NCBI GenBank assembly: GCA_000526575.1
Contig: JAGI01000002.1
Location: 1,426,001-1,490,000, forward strand
Length of the DNA: 64,000 nt
DNA from: Clostridium sp. 12(A)
Lineage (GTDB): Bacteria > Bacillota > Clostridia > Lachnospirales > Lachnospiraceae
Direction of reading: 5' to 3'
Part shown: piece after piece, positions 43,522 to 53,334 of the stretch
Numbering within the stretch: position 1 is the first letter of the stretch
How the letters are laid out: every line of letters begins with the position of its first letter
Program-made: the position numbers and the translations under genes
The notes under the pieces: model-generated
The model's database searches: none
What the model was told of the DNA's origin: nothing
What the model saw: only the letters and a program-made list of their open reading frames with translations

Positions 43522-44889
43522 TTATCTGGACTCTATGGTTCGCCAGATTGCTCCCAGTTTATCCACATTGGCTTCCCCCCGTCCAAAAAAGCCTGCGAGA
43601 TACGTTCCCTGAGGAGCCGTTAACGTAAGGGAAGTTCCGCTTTTTACACCGTTAGCTAACACACGTCCTTTGCTTGTGGTCAGCTCCAGATAGAATATAC
43701 GATCCCCTTTGTTATAGGCGTTTTTATATATGACGGCTTTTGTGATATACTCACCCGAATCCAGAGTCAGCGTTTTTTCTGTTCCTCCGGTTCCTCCATT
43801 TCTAAGTACGGTCCCATCTGCATAAGTCATGGAGACGGCATCCACCCGGTTATCTCCACGTATGGATACAGAAACCGGCTTACTATCTAAGGGCGCCATA
43901 CTTCTTAAGAAATTAAAGGCAATGCCGCCGGAGCCTCCCCATAAATTACTGTAGGTGAGACGGCTGTCAGTGGTATACGAAAATTCACTGCTGATCGCGT
44001 AATGATCCGACAGCTGGTTTCCGGCTGAGTCGGTAAAATATGTATTCTCAACCTTATAAGACGATGGGGTCAGGGTTACGCCGTTGCCGCTGCGGTAGAA
44101 AATCTTATCCACCACCTCATTGTCTGGACTTGTAGAACCTGAGACACCAAGGAGTGCATCTGCTCCCATCTGCGGATAATCTCCATTTCTGATTTTTTCA
44201 ATCCACACATCCTTCATTCCCAGCCTGTCTACGAACAGGGCTTTTAAGTTATCATCCGCTCTCGTATAACGACAGTTGGTATCACCGAAAACGATGACTG
44301 CATGTCCTTTGGAATATTCCTCTATGTATGAGGCAAGCTGAGACAGATTGCTGCGTCTTGCAGCCTGGGATTTTGGATCCGTATCTGCGTCAGCATGAAG
44401 GTTATAAACATCTACATAAACTCCATCGGCGATTTTTACCTGATTGTACATGAATCCCTTTGGTGTCAGCTCATCGCTGCCGTTGCCAATCAGTCCATAA
44501 CGATCCGTCCAGGTCTCCCGGTCCATATCTTCATAGGGAAAGCTGGATAAGAAATTCATGCCATCTCCAATTCCTGCCCCTCCTGACGTTGGAGTCCGGT
44601 ATGGATGAGTATCGTTTGCATAAAGGGCTGCATGATAATTAAAATCCTCCTGCACATGAATTAGGTCATAGGCCTTTAGCTTAGCTCCTATCTGGGGAAT
44701 GTAATTCTTTGGATCTCCGCTGCTGGAGAACATGGATGGCAGGCCCCCAATGTTATAAGTGAGGATGCGAAAGGTACCTGATTGCTGATTGCCGGTACCT
44801 CCAAAAGCAGAAACAGAATTACCGGTCATGAGAACGGCTGTCAGTGCAAATAGAGCCATATTTCTTATTTTACTCCTGTGTTTCGTCAT
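43522..44889 (-). CDS. Secreted endonuclease/exonuclease/phosphatase-fold enzyme with jacalin-like lectin domain
   Basis: 455 residues. A signal peptide spans about 1-28 (ALFALTAVLMTGNSVSAFG). Residues ~35-315 are an EEP fold, with conserved catalytic positions in TYNIGGLPS, HVQEDFN, YNLHADAD, FGDTNCR and LSDHYAIS, as in neutral sphingomyelinases and related phosphodiesterases. Residues ~320-455 look like a jacalin-like mannose-binding lectin, starting NLWGGSGGIAFNF and including VDAVSMTYADG and GEYITKAVIY. The lectin may target the enzyme to glycans on a surface. Substrate unknown. Confidence 0.85.
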   Translation of the reverse strand: MTKHRSKIRNMALFALTAVLMTGNSVSAFGGTGNQQSGTFRILTYNIGGLPSMFSSSGDPKNYIPQIGAKLKAYDLIHVQEDFNYHAALYANDTHPYRTPTSGGAGIGDGMNFLSSFPYEDMDRETWTDRYGLIGNGSDELTPKGFMYNQVKIADGVYVDVYNLHADADTDPKSQAARRSNLSQLASYIEEYSKGHAVIVFGDTNCRYTRADDNLKALFVDRLGMKDVWIEKIRNGDYPQMGADALLGVSGSTSPDNEVVDKIFYRSGNGVTLTPSSYKVENTYFTDSAGNQLSDHYAISSEFSYTTDSRLTYSNLWGGSGGIAFNFLRSMAPLDSKPVSVSIRGDNRVDAVSMTYADGTVLRNGGTGGTEKTLTLDSGEYITKAVIYKNAYNKGDRIFYLELTTSKGRVLANGVKSGTSLTLTAPQGTYLAGFFGRGEANVDKLGAIWRTIESR

Positions 44890-45043
44890 TGCTTATAACC
44901 TCCTTTTGTACCTCTATGTATCACTTCAGTAACAATTCTATTATATAGCTTTTCCCCCACTTAATAAACGAAATCAAAACGCAACAATTGACCCATTTCA
45001 ACATTTTTCGCAAGTGAAAATGGTGGTTTTTGTCGCATTAAAA

Positions 45044-45069
45044 TACCCTTGCCAAAATAGGCAAGGGTA
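45044..45069 (-). terminator. Terminator of the fumarate-reductase-like gene
   Basis: TACCCTTGCC pairs perfectly with GGCAAGGGTA around a six-base loop. ATTTTAATG follows on the minus strand, 30 bases past the stop. Confidence 0.8.
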
Positions 45070-45098
45070 AGGTGGTCTTATTCTTAATCAGGCTGCTG

Positions 45099-47522
45099 TT
45101 ATTTCATTTCATCTACAGCTGTTTTTCCTGCAATTCGTCCGAAGGTAAAGATATCAGTTAACGCATTGCCGCCAAGGCGGTTACCTGCATGGATACCACC
45201 AGCAACTTCTCCAGCTGCATATAGATGTTTGATTGGCTGGCCATTTTCATCTAATACACGGGCGTTTGTATCAATTCTAAGTCCGCCCATGGTATGGTGA
45301 ACGGCTGGCTTTCTTGGAGTTGCATAGAATGGAGCTTTCTCCACCTTTAAGCTGAAGGTGTCCTTATGGAACTCAGGGTCAAAGCCCGCATCTACATAGG
45401 AATTGTATTTATTAACCGTATCCTTAAGAACTGCCGGATCCATACCGACTTTCACAGCCAGCTCTTCTATGGTATCAGCTCTGAATAAGGTGCCGGCTTC
45501 TACCTGACGGTCAATCTTTTCCTGACTGGTGTTGGCTGCTGTTTTCTTTATCTCATCATCAGCGATGAGGTAGAACAAACTACCCTGGTCAATGGCAGCT
45601 TTTGTTAATACATCTCTTCCGGAAAATTCATTAACAAATCGTTTTCCTTCCCGATTGACAATTACAAAGTTTTCCGGTGGTACCTGAAGTCCGCTGAATA
45701 ACTCGCCGGTATCAGGATCAGATACAGGCATCATCTGTGTAAAGCCCATTCCAGTAAGCGCTGCTCCTGCACTTTTACCAAGGACGATTCCATCACCGGT
45801 CATGGCGTAGGAATTGGTGGTTCTTATGTCATCGTCAATATTGCTCCAGTAGGTGTTATACTCTTTCAGCATCTTTGTATTGGCACCGAAGCCACCGCTT
45901 GCAAGGACAACTGCTTTTGCGTATACTGTGATCTTCTGGCCATTGACACCAGTTGCTATTACGCCTTTGATTTCGCCGTTTTCTATAATTAATTCCTTTA
46001 CCGGGCTGTCAGTGATGATCTTTCCGGAGTTCTCCTCTACGTATTTATGAAGAGCCAGGATAAATGCAGTACCATAGCTTTTTACAGGTTTATGACCGCG
46101 GCGCCATAATGCACCAACAGGGGCAAATACAATGCTCTTATCATACTCAACGCCGATTTCCTCCAGCCAGTTAACGCTCTCTAGCGCTCTGTCTGTCATT
46201 ATTTTTACCAGATCATACTGTCCGTATATGGTGTTACCTTCTAAGTCTGTTCGTTTGCCTCCAAAGTAGGTCTGCATTCTGTGAAGAAGAGGGGAGTCAA
46301 ATAAATGACCTTTTTCAGTGCCAAACTTTTTCTGGTAAGCAGCAAATTCTTCTTTCAGAGCACGGAAATCCTCCAGATACTCTGCATGGATCTCCTTCTC
46401 ATCCGTATTTAGCAATGACTCAATGGTATGTCTCTCTCCTGGGTTCTCATCAAACTTGCTCTGCCACTCTGGATCTGCGGCATTGACAGGACCACCGGAA
46501 CGAATGGTATTACCACCCACTGCCGGATATTTCTCAAGAACAATGACACTGGAACCATTCTGTAATGCGGTAGCAGCCGCGCTTAATCCAGCACCGCCTC
46601 CGCCTACTACAACGACATCACAAGTATACTCTTCGTCTTCTCTGATTCGGCTGCTGGCTGGCTTTGGACGTCTCTTAAGAATATCAGGGTTCACTCCGGC
46701 AAGCTTCACAGCTTTGGCCACACCATCAATGACTGCATTGCTGGTTTCTGATGCACCGGAAAGAGCATCTACATTTAAAGTCTGTCCTTCCAGAATTTTA
46801 TCTGGTATTCTTACAAAAACAACATCGGCGATACCTTCTGTCTCACCCTCGGTATCAATCTTTATGCTTTCAATTCGTTTCTCACTAAAGGATACCTTCA
46901 TTGGAAGACTTCCGCTGTGACCGATTGCACTTACCTCATATTCACCCGGTTCAAAGGAGAATTCCTCTTCCTCATTCAGCTGATTTGCTATTTTTGCAAA
47001 ACGCATAAACCGAAGGAAGCATATCTCAAGGAAATCTATGGTTCCTTCATTGCTTAAGTTACCAGCTTCATCAAATGCCTTATCCGCACTGCCAAGTAAA
47101 AACTCATAGCCTGGCATTACATTGGCATCCACACCCGGTGCATCCAGAATCTGACGAAGATGGAGCTGTGCACGGGAGGAACCCTGGGTTCCAAGAGAAG
47201 CACCAACGATCATCACTGGTTTTCCTGCAAGGGGATGAAGGTCAAAGCTCAACCATTCGATCAAGCTTTTCAGACTTGAGGGAATGGAATGATTATATTC
47301 AGGAGTAGCCATAATAACACCATCGCACTCCGTAATCTTTTCATTGATCATCTGTAATACAGGACCGTAAGACTGATTATCAGACTGATTAAACATAGGA
47401 ACATCTGTAATATCAAGTATTTCTATATCTGCCTTTGATTCAAAGTGCTTTTTCATAAACTGAAGGAGCTTACGATTATAGGATTTTTTTGCATTCGTTC
47501 CAACAATAGCTATAAATTTCAT
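45099..47522 (-). CDS. Three-flavin-domain fumarate/2-enoate reductase (FMN_red + FMN_bind + FAD_binding_2)
   Basis: 807 residues. Residues 1-185 are an NADPH-dependent FMN reductase-like flavodoxin fold. Residues ~205-285 are an FMN_bind domain with SGASETS near 256, the type of site where ApbE attaches FMN to Thr. Residues ~300-807 are a fumarate reductase flavoprotein with GGGGAGLS near 311. Catalytic residues of that family are kept: Arg in [12 protein letters not shown], His in VHHTMGG, Arg in [11 protein letters not shown], and His in RRGHKPV. It likely moves electrons from NAD(P)H to fumarate or another 2-enoate in the cytoplasm. apbE is encoded next door. Confidence 0.92.
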   Translation of the reverse strand: MKFIAIVGTNAKKSYNRKLLQFMKKHFESKADIEILDITDVPMFNQSDNQSYGPVLQMINEKITECDGVIMATPEYNHSIPSSLKSLIEWLSFDLHPLAGKPVMIVGASLGTQGSSRAQLHLRQILDAPGVDANVMPGYEFLLGSADKAFDEAGNLSNEGTIDFLEICFLRFMRFAKIANQLNEEEEFSFEPGEYEVSAIGHSGSLPMKVSFSEKRIESIKIDTEGETEGIADVVFVRIPDKILEGQTLNVDALSGASETSNAVIDGVAKAVKLAGVNPDILKRRPKPASSRIREDEEYTCDVVVVGGGGAGLSAAATALQNGSSVIVLEKYPAVGGNTIRSGGPVNAADPEWQSKFDENPGERHTIESLLNTDEKEIHAEYLEDFRALKEEFAAYQKKFGTEKGHLFDSPLLHRMQTYFGGKRTDLEGNTIYGQYDLVKIMTDRALESVNWLEEIGVEYDKSIVFAPVGALWRRGHKPVKSYGTAFILALHKYVEENSGKIITDSPVKELIIENGEIKGVIATGVNGQKITVYAKAVVLASGGFGANTKMLKEYNTYWSNIDDDIRTTNSYAMTGDGIVLGKSAGAALTGMGFTQMMPVSDPDTGELFSGLQVPPENFVIVNREGKRFVNEFSGRDVLTKAAIDQGSLFYLIADDEIKKTAANTSQEKIDRQVEAGTLFRADTIEELAVKVGMDPAVLKDTVNKYNSYVDAGFDPEFHKDTFSLKVEKAPFYATPRKPAVHHTMGGLRIDTNARVLDENGQPIKHLYAAGEVAGGIHAGNRLGGNALTDIFTFGRIAGKTAVDEMK

Positions 47523-47536
47523 TGATATTTATCCTC

Positions 47537-48136
47537 CTACTCTTGCCAAGTGTATTTTTTCACTTTTTTATTCAGAACTTTCTCTTTCAGAAGCTTTGAT
47601 GTTATATCCGTAAACAGAACAAACTCTCTGAAAATTTCATCAAGCTCTGACAACTTATCTTCATAGATGAGATTGCCTGAATTATCAAATGCACCCTGTG
47701 ATTTTCCTAAAAGGAACTCACTGCTGGGCATAATTCTGGCTGCAAGCTCAGGGGAATCAAGAATTTGTCTTAAATGGGCCTGTGCTCTTGATGAACCAAG
47801 AGTACCATGAGATGCTCCCACGATTAAAACAGGCTTGTCCGTAAGTGCCTGACTCGTGTAGCTAATCCATTCAAGAGCACTTTTTAAAACTGCCGGGATG
47901 GCATGATCATACTCTGGGGTCGCTATAATGACTCCATCAGCGCTTAAAATTTTATCAGATAACTCTGCCACCTTTTCAGGAACTTCAGAATCTTCCGGTT
48001 CCATAAAGGCAGGTAAATCCTTAATTTCATATACTTCAATCTCCGCTTCACCAGAAAAATGCTTTTGCATAAATTGAAGCAGCATACGATTGGTTGACAC
48101 ATCTGAATTGGTGCCTACGATTGCTAAATATTTCAT
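47537..48136 (-). CDS. NADPH-dependent FMN reductase-like flavoprotein
   Basis: 199 residues from ATG 48136, behind GGGGATTACT. It is a flavodoxin-like fold with TPEYDHAIPAVLKSALEW, GASHGTLGSSRAQAHLRQIL and SSEFLLG. It is clearly paralogous to the first 185 residues of the next gene, 14 bases downstream, so one arose by duplication. It probably supplies electrons to, or dimerises with, the three-domain reductase. Confidence 0.9.
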   Translation of the reverse strand: MKYLAIVGTNSDVSTNRMLLQFMQKHFSGEAEIEVYEIKDLPAFMEPEDSEVPEKVAELSDKILSADGVIIATPEYDHAIPAVLKSALEWISYTSQALTDKPVLIVGASHGTLGSSRAQAHLRQILDSPELAARIMPSSEFLLGKSQGAFDNSGNLIYEDKLSELDEIFREFVLFTDITSKLLKEKVLNKKVKKYTWQE

Positions 48137-48213
48137 AGTAATCCCCTTCCTGTACATTAAGCTTTCACAGTAATAATCATGTGTTTGATATTATTTTAAC
48201 ATATTCTATCCAT

Positions 48214-48261
48214 ATTATCTAATAGTAATTTATTGAAGTTCAATAACAAATTTGTTATAAT
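48214..48261. promoter_or_regulatory. Divergent promoters with two palindromes (LysR site)
   Basis: Plus strand: TTGAAG (48233-48238), 17 bases, TATAAT (48256-48261). Minus strand: TTGAAC (48243-48238), 18 bases, GATAAT (48219-48214). The perfect palindrome TTATTGAA-G-TTCAATAA (48230-48246) spans both -35 boxes. A second palindrome, TAACAAATTTGTTA (48244-48257), lies in the plus-strand spacer. ATTGAAGTTCAAT fits the T-N11-A form of LysR sites. Confidence 0.6.
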
Positions 48262-48309
48262 CAAAAACAAACCTAAAAAAGTAAATTACGTTTCAAAGGA
48301 AGGAATAAC

Positions 48310-49248
48310 ATGTCTAAATTCTCCTCTCAGGACATCCTGTATTATATTGATGCCATTTTAAAATACAGCAATTATAGTAAGGCTGCTAAATCCCTTTACA
48401 TTTCCCAGCCCTATTTGACGCAGGTAATCAAACGGGTGGAAGGCGAATTGAACTGTGAGCTGATTACCCGCAACAAACTGCCTTACCGATTGACCGAGCA
48501 GGGAAAGATATACTATCAGTATTTGACTTCCTTGGAAAATAAATACGCAAAGCTTCTTAAGGATATCTCCGATGTATCCGATATGGACAGAACGGTCATA
48601 AAGATAGGGGTACTTCCAAGCCTCGGCACCTACCTTCTGCCTCTTTTTATCCCGGAGTTTTTAGACAAGCACCCAAACTGCAGAATCGAGCTTACAGAGG
48701 TTTTACCGGAAAAAAGTGAGAAGCTTACCCAAAACAATGAACTGGATTTCTGGATTGGACAAAATTCGAGAAATATATCCCCAAACCTAAACTCCGTGAG
48801 CTGGGGCAGGCACCGATACCGGGCCGTGATTCCCCGCTGCTGTGATATTTACCTGGAGAATACTGCCGTAATTCCAGAAGGAACCATCGACATAAGTAAA
48901 ATCTTATGCCAAAGGCTGGTGCTGACCTCCAAGGGTTCTGCCATCCGAAAACAGATCGATCAGCTTTTAAACGTTTATAAGGTGGAACCCAATATTATTA
49001 TGGAAAGCACTGATATCAATACGGTACTTAAGCTGGCGACCGGTAACTTGGGACTTGCCATTATACCGGAAAGTGTATATGTTAAGGAATGCCCGACTAA
49101 ATACAATATCTATCCCATTCCCATTGATGAGCTGAGCTTGGATTATTTTATAGCATATCACACAGAACGAACACTGACCAAGATTGATAATGACCTGATT
49201 GATGCATTTTTAACGCATGGGCAGGACGAAACCCCTATAGGAGACTGA
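48310..49248 (+). CDS. LysR-family transcriptional regulator
   Basis: 312 residues. The N-terminal HTH includes NYSKAAKSLYISQPYLTQVIKRVE. Residues ~95-300 are the periplasmic-binding-protein-like effector domain, beginning VIKIGVLPSLGTYLLPLF. It is transcribed divergently from the flavin-reductase operon and sits one base upstream of apbE, so it very likely controls both. The inducer may be the enoate substrate. Confidence 0.93.
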   Translation: MSKFSSQDILYYIDAILKYSNYSKAAKSLYISQPYLTQVIKRVEGELNCELITRNKLPYRLTEQGKIYYQYLTSLENKYAKLLKDISDVSDMDRTVIKIGVLPSLGTYLLPLFIPEFLDKHPNCRIELTEVLPEKSEKLTQNNELDFWIGQNSRNISPNLNSVSWGRHRYRAVIPRCCDIYLENTAVIPEGTIDISKILCQRLVLTSKGSAIRKQIDQLLNVYKVEPNIIMESTDINTVLKLATGNLGLAIIPESVYVKECPTKYNIYPIPIDELSLDYFIAYHTERTLTKIDNDLIDAFLTHGQDETPIGD

Positions 49249-49249
49249 A

Positions 49250-50197
49250 ATGACTGAACATACAAAAATAATTTATCTTATGGGCACTAAAATCTCCCTC
49301 TATGTTAAGGGAAACAATTCGGAGATTCTGTTAAATAAAGCTGAGGACATGTTGATTCATTATAACGAAGTCTTTAGTGCCAATCGCGAGGACTCACAGC
49401 TTTCCATGTTGAAAAAAAAAGCTGCATTCGCTCCGCAAAAGGTGGATGAAGAGCTTTATGAGCTGATTAAAATAGGAAAAAAGCATAGTCTTTGTGAAGG
49501 CTCTTTTTTAAATATTGCTATCGGCCCATTGATAAAGCTATGGAATATCGGTTTTGCCGAAGCGCATGTGCCTGAACAAGAAGAAATTGAGAATGTGCTG
49601 GAGCTGTTAAATCCTGATAATATACAACTGGACGATGAAGCTAAAACTGTATATTTCTTAAAGGATGGTATGGAAATAGATCTTGGAGGAATTGCAAAGG
49701 GATATTTTGCGGATAAAGTCATGGATTTCTTTCAGAAAGAAGGAGCTGTCTCTGCTAAGGTGGATATGGGAGGCAATGTTCTTGTTTTTGGAGAATCCCC
49801 GTCCCATGAGGACGAATGGAACGTAGGAATTCAAAATCCGTTTTTACCTAGAGGAAATGCGGCCGCCATAGTTAAAGTAAAAGACCAATCCGTTGTAACG
49901 TCAGGCATATATGAAAGAGTGCTAGATCAGGAAGGCAGCAAATACCACCATATATTTGACAGCAAAACAGGTTATCCCATAAAAAGCGATATCGCTTCTC
50001 TCACAATCATTGCTGATACCTCTCTGGACTGTGACATCTATACAACAAAATTGTTTGGATACGATGCGATCTCTATCATCCACATGGTCAATGAAAGGAA
50101 GGATATGGGCGCTATTGTGATAACAAAAGATGGACATCTGGCCTGTACCGATAATCTTATGGGAAAAATATATCCATTTCAAAAGACAGACTCTTAA
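49250..50197 (+). CDS. apbE: FAD:protein FMN transferase (ApbE), cytoplasmic
   Basis: 315 residues. ApbE covalently attaches FMN from FAD to Thr/Ser in FMN_bind domains, using magnesium. Motifs include FSANREDSQLSML, IDLGGIAKGYFADKV, DMGGNVLVFGE and HIFDSKTGYPIKSD. There is no signal peptide or lipobox, so it works in the cytoplasm, unlike the lipoprotein ApbE of Rnf/Nqr systems. The nearby FMN_bind reductase is the obvious target. It starts one base after the LysR stop behind TAGGAGACTGAA. Confidence 0.94.
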   Translation: MTEHTKIIYLMGTKISLYVKGNNSEILLNKAEDMLIHYNEVFSANREDSQLSMLKKKAAFAPQKVDEELYELIKIGKKHSLCEGSFLNIAIGPLIKLWNIGFAEAHVPEQEEIENVLELLNPDNIQLDDEAKTVYFLKDGMEIDLGGIAKGYFADKVMDFFQKEGAVSAKVDMGGNVLVFGESPSHEDEWNVGIQNPFLPRGNAAAIVKVKDQSVVTSGIYERVLDQEGSKYHHIFDSKTGYPIKSDIASLTIIADTSLDCDIYTTKLFGYDAISIIHMVNERKDMGAIVITKDGHLACTDNLMGKIYPFQKTDS

Positions 50198-50281
50198 GGG
50201 TCTGTCTCAGGCTTTAGACAAATCATTGTCGGGACGCAAGTCCTAGCACTTTGTTATGGCTTGCTACTTATAGTATAGCTT

Positions 50282-50899
50282 TTATTTTAACATCATTTTC
50301 TGAAATTGTCTTATTATATCCTTTTCATAATCCGGATCACTATTTCCCCTGCCAATACGGTCACAAAGCCCCAGCAGGGCAACTTCATTCACATCCGTCT
50401 CCTGTTTCATTTTACCGGCATCTCCAAATGGAAGTTTTTCCGTAACATACAAAATGTGCATATGATACTTGACCAGCTTAGCCACTGACTTAATCCAGGA
50501 AACGTCACCAGTAAAACAGGACAAAAAATCTTCTGTCAGCTGTTCTCCCTCAAAATCATGATTATAGGAGGTGATTTTTTCTCTCTTTATTTTTGTGGTC
50601 CCCGGTTTGCCAATATCATGAAGCAGAGCTGCCCACATCAGGGTTCGTTCCGCTTTGCTCTCCCGTTTCCGCTTTGCTGCTTCATTTACCACCATCATCG
50701 TATGAGCCCACACACTGCCTTCCGGATGGTAGCGTTTTGACTGGGGTGTGTCCTTTAGTTTTAACAGCATGGAAAACGGATAATCGGAAAACCACGGTTC
50801 CCCGCTGATTTGTTCCAGATATTCGGATGGATAGTTATCATGGAGCAGGTGCTCATCTATCTTAAGAAACTGCTCTTTTCTATATTCTTTGTCTGACAT
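50282..50899 (-). CDS. HD-domain phosphohydrolase-like protein
   Basis: 205 residues. An HD metal-binding motif is seen: HTMMVVNEAAKR, then LMWAALLHDIGKP, with later His/Asp residues in KYHMHILYV and LCDRIGRG. The layout resembles the HD domain of CCA-adding enzymes or metal-dependent phosphatases, but no nucleotidyltransferase part is present. Substrate unknown. It lies 36 bases past the phosphorylase gene in the same direction and could be co-transcribed. Confidence 0.8.
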   Translation of the reverse strand: MSDKEYRKEQFLKIDEHLLHDNYPSEYLEQISGEPWFSDYPFSMLLKLKDTPQSKRYHPEGSVWAHTMMVVNEAAKRKRESKAERTLMWAALLHDIGKPGTTKIKREKITSYNHDFEGEQLTEDFLSCFTGDVSWIKSVAKLVKYHMHILYVTEKLPFGDAGKMKQETDVNEVALLGLCDRIGRGNSDPDYEKDIIRQFQKMMLK

Positions 50900-50935
50900 G
50901 AAATTTGCCTTTCTTCCTATTAACTTCCTTTTTAA

Positions 50936-53329
50936 TCAAACCATGATAAAATGCTTTTCTCCATCATCTTCCAGTATAATTCTGTTTCCCTGAATCGGCT
51001 TATCGTCTAAAATAATGGATTCTGTTGTCAGTTTCCCCTTGCTTCTGCTCTCAACCCTGATTTCGTAGTAAGAGCTTCCATATTTATATTCAATGGTAAA
51101 ATCTCCGAAATCTGCAGGCGTTGCCGGATCAATCACCAGTTCATTCCCCTCTTTTCGTATCCCCAGAAACCAGTTTAACAGCCCCTGATACATCCAGCCA
51201 GCAGAACCGGTATACCAGCTCCAGCCACCCCTTCCAGTATAAGGCGGACTTAATGATATATCAGCGGTCATCACATAAGGTTCTTTTTCGTAACGAAGAA
51301 CCTCTTTCTTTTTTTGTGTAATATAAATGGGGTTAAGAATGGTGAACAATGTCTGTGCCATGTCATAATCGTGCTGCATTGCTGTTGCTATTGCAAGCCA
51401 CACCGCTGCATGAGTATACTGACCTCCATTTTCCCGGATGCCTGGAATATAATTTTTGATATAGCCCGGATTTTTATTTGTTTTATGAAAAGGAGGAGCA
51501 AGAAGTAAGGAAAGGGCATCCTCTTCCCGTACCAGATAACGCCATGCCGACTGCATTGCGGTCCTGGCACGCTCTGCACGGGCTCCTTTTGAGATTACAC
51601 TCCAGGACTGGCTGATGGAATCAATTCTACATTCATCATTTTCCTTTGATCCAAGCTTCGAGCCGTCGTCATAAAAGGCACGCAGATACCATTCCCCATC
51701 CCAGGCATGTTCTTCAATGCTTTTCAGCAGAGTTTCCCGTTTCTGCTCCAGTTCCTGTCCGTAGGCTTCTTCCCCTTCCTGTTTGCATAAGGGAATAAAA
51801 TCCCCTAATACGGTATACAAAAACCAGGCAAGCCATACACTTTCGCCCTTTCCCTGTATTCCCACCTCATTCATACCGTCATTCCAATCGCCTCCGCCCA
51901 TGAGGGGAAGTCCATGCTCTCCGAAAAATGTCCGCTCAATCGTTTTTTTACAATGTTCATAAACGCTTCCGGATTGTTTCGATACTTCAGGAGTAAACAT
52001 GACATCGTGCTGCCCCTCCTTGAGTACCGGACCTTTAATGTAAGGCACTGTTTCCTTTAAAATTGAGTAATCTCCAGTGTTTTGAATATAAGCAGCAGTA
52101 CAATAAGGCAGCCAAAGCAAGTCATCGGAGATTCGTGTCCTCACCCCGATTCCCATAGGAGGATGCCACCAATGCTGGACATCTCCTTCCTCAAACTGTC
52201 TGCTGCAGGCTATGAGAATCTGACTGCGCAAAATACCCGAATCGGTAAAAACCAGAGAAAGGGTATCCTGAAGCTGATCCCGGTATCCATAAGCTCCACC
52301 GCATTGATAAAATCCTGCTCTTGCCTGAATCCGGCAGGATACTGTCTGATAGAGCAGCCAGCCATTAACCATGATATCAACTGCCCGGTCCTTTGTCTTA
52401 ACCTGAATGGTTCCTAATAATTTGTCCCAGTGGGCTCTGACATCTTCCAGTTCTTTTTGTGACGCGGTCACATCTCTATATCTGTTTCTGATTTGATTGA
52501 TCTCATTTAAGCTACTGCTCTGTCCCAGTCCAAATACCACCGTTTTGCTTTCCTGAGGCTGAATTGCTATGGATACCTGTATTGCGCCGCAGGAGTCATA
52601 ACACACTCCTGTATTAAAGGTGAGCTTGACTTCTGCTCCCCTTGGTTCTCTGATACTGCCCTTTTGTCCCAGAAACTCCTGTCTGTCTCCGGTATAACCC
52701 ACAATTGTCTCATTGGAAAACAGGTAGGCATAGTTATTTTGGAAGTTCATGGTGTAAATATTTTTTGCGTACAAATATTCATGTTCATTGTCATAGGAGG
52801 TGAGAATATAGGGGTCGGTCTGCTCTCTTTGGGTTCCCAGCACCCACTCTACATAATAGGTCAGGCTTAAATATTTCACTTTATCTGAATGATTCTTAAG
52901 GGTTAAGTTCCATAGTTTTAATGATTCATGAAGAGGGCAAAATACAGTCAGCTCCTGCTCAACCATTGATTCCTCATGAAGAAACCGGCTGTATCCAAAC
53001 CCATGTTTTACCCGGTATATGCCTCTGTCAGATCTTCCCAGAGACATAGGCGTCATTACCTCTCCGGTTATTTCATCCATAATATAGATTGCCTCCCCCG
53101 CCCTGTCACTGACCGGGTCGTTGGACCAGGGTGTAAGCTTATTCTCCCGGCTGTTAATGCTCCAGGTAAAGCCTGCCCCCGACTCCGATATCTGGAAACC
53201 AAAGTCCTTGTTTGAGATCACATTAATCCAGGGTGCCGGTGGCCTGTTATTTCCATCCAGCAGAATTTCATATTCTCTGCCATCACAGACAAATCCTCCA
53301 AAGCCATTAAAAAACTCATAATTTTCCAT
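50936..53329 (-). CDS. GH94 phosphorylase, C-terminal half of a split cyclic beta-1,2-glucan synthase
   Basis: 797 residues. It opens with EFFNGFGGFVCDGREY and SINSRENKLTPWSNDPVSD, which match the start of the C-terminal GH94 region of NdvB-type synthases. The catalytic Asp lies in MGGGDWNDGMN near residue 480, and PYTGRGGWSWYTGSAGWMY completes the phosphate-site region. Such domains phosphorolyse beta-1,2-glucan and set product length. It begins five bases after the upstream stop in another frame and should be translated in coupling with it. A stand-alone 1,2-beta-oligoglucan phosphorylase is the alternative. Confidence 0.88.
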   Translation of the reverse strand: MENYEFFNGFGGFVCDGREYEILLDGNNRPPAPWINVISNKDFGFQISESGAGFTWSINSRENKLTPWSNDPVSDRAGEAIYIMDEITGEVMTPMSLGRSDRGIYRVKHGFGYSRFLHEESMVEQELTVFCPLHESLKLWNLTLKNHSDKVKYLSLTYYVEWVLGTQREQTDPYILTSYDNEHEYLYAKNIYTMNFQNNYAYLFSNETIVGYTGDRQEFLGQKGSIREPRGAEVKLTFNTGVCYDSCGAIQVSIAIQPQESKTVVFGLGQSSSLNEINQIRNRYRDVTASQKELEDVRAHWDKLLGTIQVKTKDRAVDIMVNGWLLYQTVSCRIQARAGFYQCGGAYGYRDQLQDTLSLVFTDSGILRSQILIACSRQFEEGDVQHWWHPPMGIGVRTRISDDLLWLPYCTAAYIQNTGDYSILKETVPYIKGPVLKEGQHDVMFTPEVSKQSGSVYEHCKKTIERTFFGEHGLPLMGGGDWNDGMNEVGIQGKGESVWLAWFLYTVLGDFIPLCKQEGEEAYGQELEQKRETLLKSIEEHAWDGEWYLRAFYDDGSKLGSKENDECRIDSISQSWSVISKGARAERARTAMQSAWRYLVREEDALSLLLAPPFHKTNKNPGYIKNYIPGIRENGGQYTHAAVWLAIATAMQHDYDMAQTLFTILNPIYITQKKKEVLRYEKEPYVMTADISLSPPYTGRGGWSWYTGSAGWMYQGLLNWFLGIRKEGNELVIDPATPADFGDFTIEYKYGSSYYEIRVESRSKGKLTTESIILDDKPIQGNRIILEDDGEKHFIMV

Positions 53330-53334
53330 AAGTC

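Noticed and set aside
50184-50207. Hairpin AGACAGAC/GTCTGTCT at the end of apbE as a terminator
   Set aside because: No T run follows on either strand, and the stem includes the stop-codon region; it may be chance.
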